A model generated the notes under the pieces. The model did no database searches, was not told where the DNA came from, and worked only from the letters and a program-made list of their open reading frames with translations. From positions 6,245,106-6,309,105 of the forward strand of contig NC_020174.2 of NCBI RefSeq assembly GCF_000224145.3: a DNA stretch of 64,000 bases. Direction: 5' to 3'. Below are positions 51,601 to 61,339 of the stretch, in pieces. The position numbers were made by a program, and so were the translations under genes. The stretch comes from Ciona intestinalis (taxonomy: Eukaryota; Chordata; Ascidiacea; Phlebobranchia; Cionidae). Numbering within the stretch: position 1 is the stretch's first letter; every line of letters begins with the position of its first letter.

Positions 51601-53675
51601 GCACAAACCGTAACTTCTTCACCCGAGGATTTCGTTACAAGGTAAATATTTCGGCTTTAGACAACAGGGTACAGGTTCGAAACCAACCTAATCATATACA
51701 TTTTAAAACTTACAGTAACACCGCTTTGGATGCGGATAATCTGACTCCGAGGTCTCAGGACTTGGAATCGGTGACTTCTTGCAACACTGACTTGCTTCTA
51801 CACGCCGACCCAGTGTTTGGTGTGGTGGGTAACTGGCCACCGAAAGCACAGCAGAAAATTGAAGTGGCTGTGTCTCAGAATAATGCGGGAAGTTCGGATT
51901 TGTCGGTTCCGAATGCCCAGCCTTCACGGAAAATAACAGTGAGTCATATAAACTCTGGAGACGCAAGTGAAAACGGTCATGGTTGGCGCGCATTTCGTGT
52001 TGATAAAATGAGCGTTCGAACTGAAGAGAGAGTCGACCAAGTACGAGTTGTGCAGACGAGGACGAAAAAGGAGAAACCGTTAGAGGTCGACCTTGAGCAA
52101 GGAGAGAAAGACACAAATGGTATGCAAGTTGTGAAACTATTTGTAAAGTAAGAATACGATTTCTCAATTTTATTCACGTTATTTAATGCACGCGGTCAGC
52201 CGGTCCCAATAACAAAGAGAAAAAATATCACCTTAAGTTGACCATTAAAATTAATAACGATTCATGTTAAACATAAAATCATGAAATGTAACAAAACAAA
52301 ACATAAAGAAAATATAAGAATCATCACAACTTTAGTTATAATATTTTCTAGATGGGAAATTTTATCGGAATTTCGTAAAACTGTCGGTCTCGGAGTCAAG
52401 CGAGGACATGGACGGTCTGTCAAAGAAAACGAATCCACTTCGAACCAACGTTGGCGACCAGTTCTCTGTTACGGTGTCGCAGAAACGCACGAAGAGTAAA
52501 TTCGACAAAACAATTTCGCCAAAACGAATGCGAAGCTTCGGCCGACTTCGCGATCGTTTTTTCCCGAAGAAAAAAGAAAAGAAAATCGGAGGAAAAATCA
52601 CTTTGAGCAAAATGAACCAAACGACCTGTCACCCCAGTGGGAAAGATGTTTCCACTTACGCCAACATCCCAAACTCCCAGATGCAGAATGAGAACATCCA
52701 CTCCAGGAGCATTTCTCTTCTCTCCTCTTCTTCCTCAGTATGGGATACTGACTGCTTAGTTGCTGCTGATGCTGTTTCGTGTACTGTACCTCCTGTTCTT
52801 GCTCACCACGCTAGAGGGCGCCCCGAGGACGACAGCAGTGAAGTAACGGACGACCTCTTGACACGTGACCCGTTTACAGGCATCCGAAATAAAAACTTAA
52901 AAGCCAAACTTTTAAAACCAGGTAAAAATCAAAAATTAATTTTTAATGTAACTAGCCAACGAATTAGCGCAGATTTTTCCCATTACCCCAACACCTCAGC
53001 TGCTTATGTAAATATACTGCTAAGCTTATTTATGTATTTATACCAATGTATAAATAAATCAATAAAGAACGTTATATAGTCCTTTATGTTAAATTAATAC
53101 ATTTATTTCACAGTGCGAATTAAAGCAGTCTCGGTTAAAGGATCGCCAGAACGTAGTCCAAGATCCACAAGTCCACGAAAGGTAAATGTTGCTAAATATA
53201 ACCGGACAAAATCTTTTTAAAGCATATGGTAGTGGGTTAAGGTGTGATACTTTTAATACATAATATCCCATGTTTTCTAATCATGTTTTTACCAATTAAC
53301 GTCGCTCCTTTAAAACCATGGCTACGGTTTAAAAAATATTAAATATTTTACTAACAAATGGGACAACACATTAGAATGAAATGTACCATCTTACCCCGAC
53401 CTTATAATTCATAGAAAACCCGTTCTGCTGGTGTGTCGAAGTCGTCAGACCTCTCGTTTTCACCACGATCAAGACAGAAGTTATTTGATGTTCGATCTTC
53501 GCCACGAACCCGAAATAAATCGCCAAAGAAGTCGTTTCATCACTTCAGGGGAATCTCGTCAAACCTTCAATCCTCTCATGACACCCACGACTATTCTTCC
53601 GGAGATTCAACGGTCATCTTTCACACCTTAGCATGCGTTAGGGTTGATAAGAGAATTAAAACCAAATTAGTTTAA
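39640..53675 (+). CDS. CCDC141: CCDC141-like spectrin-repeat/coiled-coil protein
   Basis: About 29 exons, roughly 1840 residues plus a gap: 39640-39759, 40055-40177, 40346-40591, 40876-41082, 41566-41715, 41961-42080, 42355-42540, 42906-43063, 43413-43569, 43841-43963, 44207-44398, 44669-44852, 45178-45268 (N gap) 45319-45417, 45606-45764, 46060-46245, 46313-46531, 46873-47016, 47392-47520, 47789-47980, 48457-48524, 48753-48971, 49154-49425, 49676-49804, 50105-50349, 51547-51641, 51716-52119, 52352-52921, 53114-53181, 53415-53675. CCDC141 (CAMDI) is a DISC1/myosin-II-linked protein of neuronal migration. The N-terminus TDWIRMKLVECGPNSFDIG followed by LLERHEQLLNVMKEREE aligns with human [20 protein letters not shown]. 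Helical spectrin-like repeats follow, then a PPPPP stretch (exon 49154) and Ser/Arg/Lys-rich exons I do not recognise. No C-terminal Ig or membrane segment of the human protein was found. The donor after 50349 (GTACTT) is weak; without it the protein stops at 50365-50367. Confidence 0.85.
39800..40020 (-). repeat. Family A SINE
   Basis: Reverse copy (TAACATGGGTGTTCTGTTTC, then GTGTCTTGCACAAGGACACA) in the first CCDC141 intron, ending near the exon at 40055. Confidence 0.7.
41480..41565 (+). repeat. Family B MITE remnant ending at a splice acceptor
   Basis: Keeps the right half (GCACGATCAGGAAATATGAG, AGGTGCTAACGG). Its end, TATACTATACTACAG, is the acceptor of CCDC141 exon 5. Confidence 0.55.
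43990..44120 (-). repeat. Family A SINE tail
   Basis: Reverse copy (CTTGCATGGTGGGGCAACCA, TGTTCTGTTTCATACACCTC) in a CCDC141 intron. Confidence 0.8.
44870..45160 (-). repeat. Family A SINE, full length
   Basis: Reverse full copy: tail, then GTTAAGTGTCTTGCCCAAGG, then a tRNA-like head (read on the - strand: TGTGGCATAGTGGTTAGTG ... GGGTTCAAGG). It ends just before CCDC141 exon 13. Confidence 0.85.
45269..45318. other. Assembly gap (50 N) inside a CCDC141 exon
   Basis: Both sides carry GAAAGTCAGC followed by ATGAT and GGA, so the contig ends probably overlap and the gap size is artificial. A single further N is at 45480. Confidence 0.97.
46670..46745 (+). repeat. Family A SINE tail, short
   Basis: Fragment (CACATGTGTTATAAAGGCTG ... 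GCAAGTTACATTCATACA) in a CCDC141 intron. Confidence 0.6.
48040..48160 (+). repeat. Dispersed repeat family D
   Basis: CACACTTTTCATCCATTGCA, ACTGTCGTTTTGCTGTTAAT and TTCTTTTCGTTCTTTAAA recur at 2595-2700, about 12340-12440, 36555-36665, 40720-40810 and 31935-32020. Ends are not defined; no coding capacity. Confidence 0.65.
49846..49990 (-). repeat. Family B MITE, reverse orientation
   Basis: Begins TATTATGGGGTGAGATGG and ends CATCTTACCCCAACCAACTATA. CCDC141 intron. Confidence 0.75.
50888..51046 (-). repeat. Family B MITE, reverse orientation
   Basis: Begins TATAGTACTGTGGGGTAAGA and ends CATTTTACCCCAACCTACTATA, with clear inverted ends and TATA at both borders. Confidence 0.85.
51215..51305 (+). 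repeat. Family A SINE tail
   Basis: Near-consensus copy (CACGAGGTGTATGAAATAGA ... GACAAATAAGTTACATC). Confidence 0.85.
53226..53405 (-). repeat. Family B MITE, reverse orientation
   Basis: Begins TGGTAGTGGGTTAAGG and ends TACCATCTTACCCCGACCTTATA, just before the CCDC141 exon at 53415. Confidence 0.7.
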
Positions 53676-53854
53676 TGCGTTCCTAATATAGAGTATTACG
53701 AAATATCTTGTACTGGTATTCCATCTAGTATTTTCCTATAGCCGTTTTGTCGGTACACTATAGCTAAATGCCTCATGGCAGATTTTGCACTAAACTGTTA
53801 AAAAAATTGATCCTAAAAATAGATTTATTTTCACAACGTTTCCTATATATATAG

Positions 53855-54303
53855 ATCGAGGCTTCTTCCGATACAGCTTCAACCGTTGTGAGCGCGAATT
53901 TCTACCGGGAAAAATCAAAAACCGTACGTCCGTTTCATCAAGCCAAAACATCGTCACGTAGTTTATCGTAAGTTAATGTTTTATGTACTGTATGTATATA
54001 GTAGGGTGGGGTAAGACGGGACACGTTTTCATTTTTATCGTCCCATTTTGTTAGTAAACAAAGAATATTCATAGAAAAACGTAGCCCGCCACTCGAAAAA
54101 AGCAGTTGTAAAAAAGGCATTTGCGTGTTAACGGCATCCCATCTTACCCCACAGTACTGTATACAAAACTATTATGCAACAACATGCAGACCAAGCTAAA
54201 AGACAATGATAATGAGATAAGTCTTGTCCCCATTGAGGCAAAGCAGAGTCTCAGCCAGCCACTGCGAATGATTAGAAACTTGTCAAGCGATGCTTCTCGT
54301 TAG
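53855..54303 (+). other. Candidate alternative 3' exons of CCDC141
   Basis: After a TATAG acceptor, 53855-53969 is open (IEASSDTASTVVSANFYREK) and ends at a GTAAGT donor. A last open segment at about 54186-54303 (KLKDNDNEISLVPIEAKQSL) ends at TAG 54301-54303. They resemble the Ser/Lys-rich tail, but the phases do not join cleanly: the first ends in phase 2 and the second needs phase 0 or 1. A family B MITE (53996-54162) separates them. Confidence 0.35.
53996..54162 (+). repeat. Family B MITE, best-preserved inverted ends
   Basis: Begins TATAGTAGGGTGGGGTAAGA and ends CATCTTACCCCACAGTACTGTA. It is the clearest pair of terminal inverted repeats in the window. Confidence 0.85.
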
Positions 54304-54410
54304 ACGCATTCGACAGTTGGTCTGTTATGTATGACGTCATGACAGCCGCTCTCCGACCTAAAAATACAAACGAATCAGGGTGCTAGTGGCATGCAGCGCC
54401 GTCTTTAAGA

Positions 54411-54418
54411 TATAAAAA
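54411..54418 (+). promoter_or_regulatory. Candidate TATA box of titin
   Basis: TATAAAAA in GC-richer flanks, 529 bases before the titin ATG and about 108 bases after the last possible CCDC141 stop. A transcript would start near 54440-54450. An acceptor-like TTTTCAG (ends 54917), 22 bases before the ATG, implies a spliced 5' leader. Confidence 0.5.
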
Positions 54419-54939
54419 CCCGCTCTGTCCCAGGAGATTCAAACCAGTCAGCGTGAGCTTGGTTATCGCCACGTGAGCCTTCTTTGCTTTATAGAGATAC
54501 TTATATGCGCGTAATTTGTTTGTTAGGTCTTGCACGCCGAACTACACGGCTAACGGCGGCTTGTTTTTCAGCTCAGGTTTACATATTTCGTTGAAGGAAA
54601 TTATTTGCCTGTTTTAAAGTTATCTTAGTCAATCTCTTACTGTAGTTTACAGTTTTTACGTCGAATTTAGAGTAAGTCAATAAGTATTTCATTTCCTATA
54701 ATAATAGCAACAAATGATATTCAATGTAGCAGTAAGGCCTATGTGGAATTTCGACGCTGCCAAGTATTTTAAAATAGCCATTTTTAGACTAGATTATTTA
54801 TAAACAAATAAAAACTTATAGAAAATGTAAGAAAGAAAAACAAAAAATTAAAATATTTAAAAATTTTAGAAATAGTTTTTATCTAGATTAATATTTGGAT
54901 TTTATTTCCGTTTTCAGTTTTCCCACCACGAAGGCAAGA

Positions 54940-57900
54940 ATGTCGAACGCAGAACAAACGATGTCGGTTTCCCCACAGTTCGTCCAACCTCTGCAAGGCA
55001 TTATTGCCGTGGAGGGCGGATCTGCGACGTTTGAAGCCATTGTGGCAGGTCAGTGATATGACGAATAGACTTTCATATAAAATCAAATCCATTTTTTGCA
55101 AAAAGTGTATTAAAATTATTTATTTGAATTTTCAGCATTTTTTCTTTTTTTACAAATAATAATTATTTTTAGTCAACCTAGCATTTTAAAAACCAATTAT
55201 AACAAGTTTTAGTGTAGGTCATTTTTTAGTGGAGACGTGCCCAAAACAATTGTGTATTTTCGACGTTTCGTTTTTTTATACCAATTGAGTCGCTGAAAGA
55301 TTATCAAAAGTTTAATTAACCAACACACACGCTTACAGGTTCACCGAGACCAGAAGTGCGCTGGTTCCACGGCGGGGAAGATGTGACCGGTTCGTTGAAT
55401 TACGAGATATCGTATTCAATGGACGGAAGAGCGTCCTTACATATAAACGAGGTGTTTGATGAAGACGCGGGACATTTCACGTGCCAGGTGTCCAATGATT
55501 ATGGGAAAGCTTCCAGTATGGCGGAGCTGGTGGTCGAAAGTAAGTGGTTTATAATCCCATGTATAAAATATGGGATTTTATACATGTTAGTTTTAGGCGT
55601 GTGTAAGTTATGGGGTTAGATGGATACTGTTAAGCACATAAAGTCCCATATTTTCTTATTTTTTTAACAATCACTGAGTATTATAACAAAAGGCAATGAA
55701 AACATGACCCTTTTACCCCAGCCCACTGTATACTGCAAAAAGTAATTCCAACACAGTGTAAAACGTGTTGTTTTCATAAAATTACCACAGTTTTTATGCA
55801 AACAAGCCCCGAACAGAAAATTATAAAAATTTGACGTCCATAGCCGAATTCGTAAACTTATTTTATTTTCGCAGCCACCACTGTTCCCCCTGATTTTACT
55901 GAAAGATTGTCCAACGTTGAAGCGAACCAACGCGAAACTGTGAGGTTCGTTGTCCAGGCAACGGGAGTCCCCACACCACGAGTCAAGTGGTACCGAGAGG
56001 CAAGTTTGAACAAATATATTTAAACAATGCTAAGATTATGAGCAATTTTTTTTAAGTATCCCGAATATATGCTTGAATTTTGTAAATTACAACGACGCAG
56101 TGCTAAGTTTTTTCACAATAAACGCTGCTATTATTCCAATAGTGGTGACTTCAAGATACAAACCGTTTTATTTTTCTACTCTAAACTTTTGCAAATTTAT
56201 AGCTACGTAATGGTGCATATTAACAACACAATTTTCAATGTTATTTGAAGGGAGCGGAGATTCGCAATTCCAACGACTTTCAGATCCGATGCGAGGGCGA
56301 TCTGTTCAGTCTGACGATTGCGGAAGTTTATGAAGAAGACACAGGGAGGTTCACGGTCACTGCTGCGAACCAAGGAGGCAAAGCGACCTCTACTGCTGTT
56401 CTTACAGTGACAGGTAATATGTTATATACAGTAGGGTGGGGGGAGATTGGAGATCTTTTATTTTATTTTCTCGTCGTATTTGGTAGTAAACAAAGAATTA
56501 TAGAACCGTATTCTCACGACTGCTATGGACCGTTGTTAATTGTTTAAAACACGATCAGGATATTCGGATATTATGTTCTACAGGTTTAGATATTTAAAGT
56601 CGTCTACCATTTTCAACGCTTCGCGGTAGTTAGATTATAAAGATATTACTTTAAACTTTAAAGTAAAGTTTAAAGGTATTGGACTATATAGACATTGCGT
56701 CAATTACCATACTGATCTAAATGTTATTCAACAGGAGACGGATCCATCAAAAGTGGGCGAACCGATGAAGATTCGGAACGTCGTATGATGATGATGACGC
56801 ATGGCGAGGACGTGTCGGCGCATCAAACGTATCAACATAACATGCAAAGAAGCGCCTTTGTTAAGGTTTGCATTAACCTGTGTTTTGAAGTTTTTCTTGT
56901 ATATAATAACTCTAATATTAGTTTAGTTTAGCTTTTTGAGTTTGGGTGTACCAATATTACTTTTGAATTTGGTGCAAGTGCATTTCGTTCGTTTTGGTTG
57001 GGAAGTCCGTTATTAGTCAAAAGACTGTGTATGTAGTTACAGTTCCAAAGTTCTAATACTTCACACTATACAGGGCGAACGGACTTTTTCAAACTCACCG
57101 GATAAGAAATCGACACGAACCGAGACACAGCATTCCTCTATGCAGTCAGCTAGTTCGAAAATGACAGGGAAATCTATTTTGAAACAAAGGCACCAAAGCC
57201 CATCGCCGATTAGAAGCGTGCGCATGAGCCCGCCTGTGGTAAGTAAACAAAATTGAAATGTGAATATGAAGATGAAGATGCGACATGTCCAACGTATTAT
57301 AAGAAAAATTATTAAATTTTCCTAAACAAAAAATTTAACATTTTTTTTGTTCAGCTACGAACGACTACAACTACAACTCATCGGGAACAATCATCTTCGC
57401 CTATGTCACGCGTACATAGTGTAAAGGCGCCTTCACCATCTAGGAAACAGGACAAAGAATCAACACACGAAGTGCAAGCACCTTGGAAATCAGGACCGCC
57501 CGCTTTGGTAAGTTCTCACAGTTTATGGACATTTTTTTCAAGTGCTGTAATTTTAAATACATTACAGAACGTGCATGATTCTGCAAAATCAGAAGAACTA
57601 TCACAGCCTGGAACTTTACGAGAGGTAATGACTTCCGATGTTACAATGGAAAGTGAACAACACATACAGGAATCGAAGTCTAGACAAAGCACAGAATATT
57701 ATATGGAGGAATTACAAGAAACATCATACACCGCTACTGCTGTACGCGAAAGCGCGTCGGTTCACCAACAGTCAGTGACCTCAGTCAGACAGGACAATTT
57801 ATCAATGACATCATCATTACGTCACGAAAATGTGGCTACGTCACTCATTTCGTCATCCACATCGTCATTGTCGTCATCAGACAAGCCACCAGCAGCAAAG

Positions 57901-60900
57901 CGACCTTACGTCGCACCTGTTCAACAAGTTGGTAGCTTGCCTTCTTCAGTAAGTCACTGCGGAGAAGTTAAACCGATCGCTGGCGTTCATAAAGTCACAC
58001 CCCCATCGCCCATGGTCCATAGGACTTCATCACAACAAACAATTTATCGGGTAAATTCATGATTTCATTTTTGTCACTTTTGAAATTCTCACCCTAGTTT
58101 TATAACATTTTGGCATGCTTCACAACAGTTGTCACCTTAACACTTCACAAAAGGTTAGACTACCAACCAAGCAGCGTATATATCACCTATGAGCCAAGCT
58201 GGCATTCTATATCTCCCCCTTTACCGATAAGCTTCTAAATCGAGTGTTTTACTCATTGTGTCAGTGAGATAAGTGGGCGACAGCTGCACTTTCTGTCCCG
58301 TCACCTCCAAGTTCTGCCTCGCATGATGCGGTCGCTCTGTACCAGACACGTACAGCTTTAGTGCATGGCTAATATCGCTATACAATATTTCTCTTTCACT
58401 GTGCACAAAATATCTCATGTCACTTCACCAAATCACGCTTTTCATCTCACTAACTAGGAATCACAGCATGAACAAGACACTTCATCAATTCACCAACAAA
58501 TTGAGTCAATTACTGAACAAATGGCTAGCGCTACTATTGGAGATGACGAAACAGAACCAAGCCAGGTCTAAACAGATGCATGATGTAGACTAGATTGATA
58601 CGACTCTATTATATACCAGTAATTGTGTTACCTCACCAACATCTATGTATGATGTATTGAATTTGTTGTCCAATATTTAATATAAAGCCAACATTTTATT
58701 TGCCTGTATCCATATTAAAACACTTGTTGGTCCTTTTTTATCATTTTGGTACAATATTTTTACCGGTTTATGCTTCGTGTATAGGACCTTGCCGCTTTCC
58801 CGCCATTTATCAAATCCGGGATGAAGGATCTTCACGTACAAGAAGGCGATATGACGAAACTAGAATGCGAGATTATGGGAAACCCTGTACCAGATGTTAT
58901 GTGGTACAGAGAAGGTACATTACATACGATTGTTGTTTTTCCAACTTCGGCTGCGGTATCGCATGCCAGCAACGGTTTAAAGGCATAAAAAAACATTTTC
59001 TGATAAAACTGCACCAACGTTTTTTGTTACCTTGTAAGACAATACTTTTCCTGCAAGATTATTTACTTACCCATCTTTTTACTAAACGGGCATTTTTACA
59101 AACGTTAACTTTATTACCATATAAAAAGGATTTTGTTTAAACATAGGGAAATTTTCAGCATTACTGTATACCTGGCAACAGCAGTAATTACGTTATTACA
59201 TTTCAAGACTAAACTCTATGTTTTATTAAATCTACAGGAGCTGAAATCAAAAGCTCTCACGATTTTGAAATTACTTATGATGGGCAAATCACCCGCTTAC
59301 TTATAAGAGAAACTTTTGTTGATGATGCCGGACATTTCACTTGCACAGCATCGAGTGTTGCTGGTTCAACCTCGTGCACATGTGTACTAAATGTAAGTTT
59401 TAGAACCATATGCAGTTTAACAAGTTTTATGTTTAACTACCATCGTGGGCTTATATGTGTTCATGAGGTGTATGAAACAAAACACCTCTTCCCCACCATG
59501 CGAGGATAAATAAGTTACATTCATATTTCATACTACAGGTAACACAGCCTCAGACAAAACCTGAACGCGCCCCTTCAGCTTCGGAAACTGAACTTTCAAT
59601 GACAGATTTTGATGGATTCGAAAGGTAGTTCTATTTTTCCAATTGTACCACTGTATTTTACGCTTATTCATTCAATGAACACGTTTATTCGTTTACAGTA
59701 CCGAGGCGGAACTTGATTTTGTCTCCGGCGTTTCCGAAGCCGAACTTACAGATACTGAAATATTTAAACCAAGTGCTGCGGCTGCAAAGCTAGTCAGCAA
59801 TGCTATTAACGCCGGCGAGCCCGCGCCCGGGGCCACCATGCTTTCCCCGGTCGTCGAAGAAATGTCAACACACTCCGGAAAAGCTTCGTCAAAGAGCATG
59901 CAGTCAGAGGGCGCTAGAGTGCCGAATGACGTTTATCCAAGCGGTGAGCCGCCGCAGTTCCTTAGCACGCCCGCCAGTATGGTTAAACTGGTTGAAGGCG
60001 CTTCAGTCAAACTAGAATGCGTCATATCCGGCGTACCAGAACCCAGAGTGACGTGGGCAAAGAACGGACAAATGCTACAATCTGGACATCGGTTTAAAAT
60101 AATTCAGGACAGGACCAAAAGTAAGTTTAAGCAAAAGTTGTTTCGTTTTTCGATACCTTTAAATTACATTTGAACATCTCTATTCATTTACACATGTTTA
60201 TAATTCGTTGATATTCCCCCTCAACTGTCGATGCTAATCACACCATGTTGCATAGACTTGTATTGCCTCGTCATCGGAATGGTTTTCGCTGAAGACATCG
60301 GTGAATACACGATCTCAGCAACAAATCAATTCGGTTTCATCAGTGGATCTGTAATGCTCATATCAGAAGGTAAAAGTTATATACGTGGTAACTTGTAAGC
60401 GGGCACGAGGTGTATGGAACAGAACACACATGTTTTACGACTGTCGGTGCCCCGCCATGCGAGTATAAGCAAGTTACATACGTTTCTTTATTAATTATGA
60501 TTATTCAGTAACGCCAGTATAATTTACAGATCAATACGCACGGTTTGAAGAACAAGACGCAATTGATCGACAATCAGTTGAAGACCAACAACGAGGGGTA
60601 ATGGCACCTCCTTCCCAACTTCCACCCCGTGGTCGTGGGGAGTCAAGGTAAAGTATTATTGTCTAAATTGACAGCCATACAGAAAAAGAGTCTGGTACGG
60701 TGTTATACGTGGTAAATTCGAGTACAAGGTGTATACAACATATTAAAATCAATTTTTATTTCATATAATCAATTTTTGATGATTTATTGTTTTATTCAGG
60801 GGTCGAGGCGTAAGACGTGTCATCGTTTCGCCAGCTCGCTCTCCAGGCTTGAGAAAAACAAGCGCGAGTCCTGTAAAACGACTACGAGAAACTTCAAGAT

Positions 60901-61339
60901 CTCCCGTCCGCACGATGTCGCCATCGAAGCGCTTGGAGGAAATTGAACAACTGGATATTGAAAAATATTTCAGGTATGCTTGCATCAAAAACAATATTTA
61001 AGTTTAATTTACTCACCAACTTGTTTATGTATCTGGTCCCGTGGCACAATGGGTATAGCACGCCTATATGCTTCTAACTCATAGACTACGGGCTCAAAAG
61101 CTCATTGCTGCTATATACCATTGTAGACGGGCAATACTCAATGGTAATTGCGGGTTGTATGAATTGTCAGCAACACATTAAAACATATTTTGCCCAGAAA
61201 ATGAAATAACCAAACTTTATGTTTAGACCGAAATTCTTGCGAAAACCCGAAAGCAGGGAATGCAACGAAGGTGAAGCGACGAGGATCGATTGCAAAGTTA
61301 CTGGACGTCCATTACCCGATGTTACTTTCTACAAAGAGG
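54940..61339 (+). CDS. TTN: Titin, N-terminal Z-disc region (3' end outside window)
   Basis: Seventeen exons in consistent phase, 983 residues so far: 54940-55048, 55339-55539, 55875-55999, 56251-56413, 56735-56865, 57074-57238, 57355-57507, 57568-58050, 58458-58565, 58785-58914, 59238-59392, 59539-59624, 59699-60120, 60256-60369, 60530-60647, 60800-60973, 61227-61339. Titin is the giant sarcomere ruler whose N-terminus sits in the Z-disc. Order: Ig Z1 (QFVQPLQGIIAVEGGSATFE, WFHGGEDVTG, DEDAGHFTCQV), Ig Z2 (VKWYREGAEIRNSNDFQIRC), a Ser/Pro/Thr linker of about 350 residues with SPSPIRSVRMSP and VQAPWKSG, an Ig like human Z3 (MWYREGAEIKSSHDFEITYD), an acidic linker, an Ig like human Z4 (KLVEGASVKLECVISG, DIGEYTISATNQFG), the basic SPVRTMSPSKRLEEIEQLD motif, and half of the next Ig (RPKFLRKPE, CKVTGRPLPDVTFYKEG). 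Every block matches titin in order. One Ig between Z4 and the SPxR motif is missing compared with human. The intron after 55999 uses a GC donor. Confidence 0.93.
55607..55739 (-). repeat. Family B MITE, reverse orientation
   Basis: Begins GTTATGGGGTTAGATGG and ends CTTTTACCCCAGCCCACTGTA. Second titin intron. Confidence 0.7.
56425..56580 (+). repeat. Family B MITE close to a donor, right end lost
   Basis: Begins TATACAGTAGGGTGGGGGGA, 12 bases after the end of titin exon 4. Contains GTTGTTAATTGTTTAAAACA; the terminal right repeat is not seen. Confidence 0.7.
59455..59530 (+). repeat. Family A SINE tail near a splice acceptor
   Basis: Internally shortened copy (GAGGTGTATGAAACAAAACA, then CCACCATGCGAGGATAAATA) ending nine bases before titin exon 12. 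Confidence 0.75.
60380..60490 (+). repeat. Family A SINE tail
   Basis: Near-consensus copy (CGTGGTAACTTGTAAGCGGG ... AAGTTACATACG) in a titin intron. A further fragment lies at about 60697-60745. Confidence 0.8.
61036..61170 (+). repeat. Family A SINE, tRNA-like head only
   Basis: A-box-like TGGCACAATGGG and B-box-like GGGCTCAAAAGCT, then CATTGCTGCTATATACCATT. The family A tail is absent; stems do not pair as in a tRNA. Confidence 0.6.

Noticed and set aside
51703..52701. Minus-strand frames of 80-154 codons opposite CCDC141 3' exons
   Set aside because: Antisense shadows of the phase-consistent + strand exons; no acceptor/donor logic on the minus strand.
61036..61110. Possible tRNA gene in a titin intron
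   Set aside because: Box-like motifs belong to the family A SINE head; no cloverleaf.
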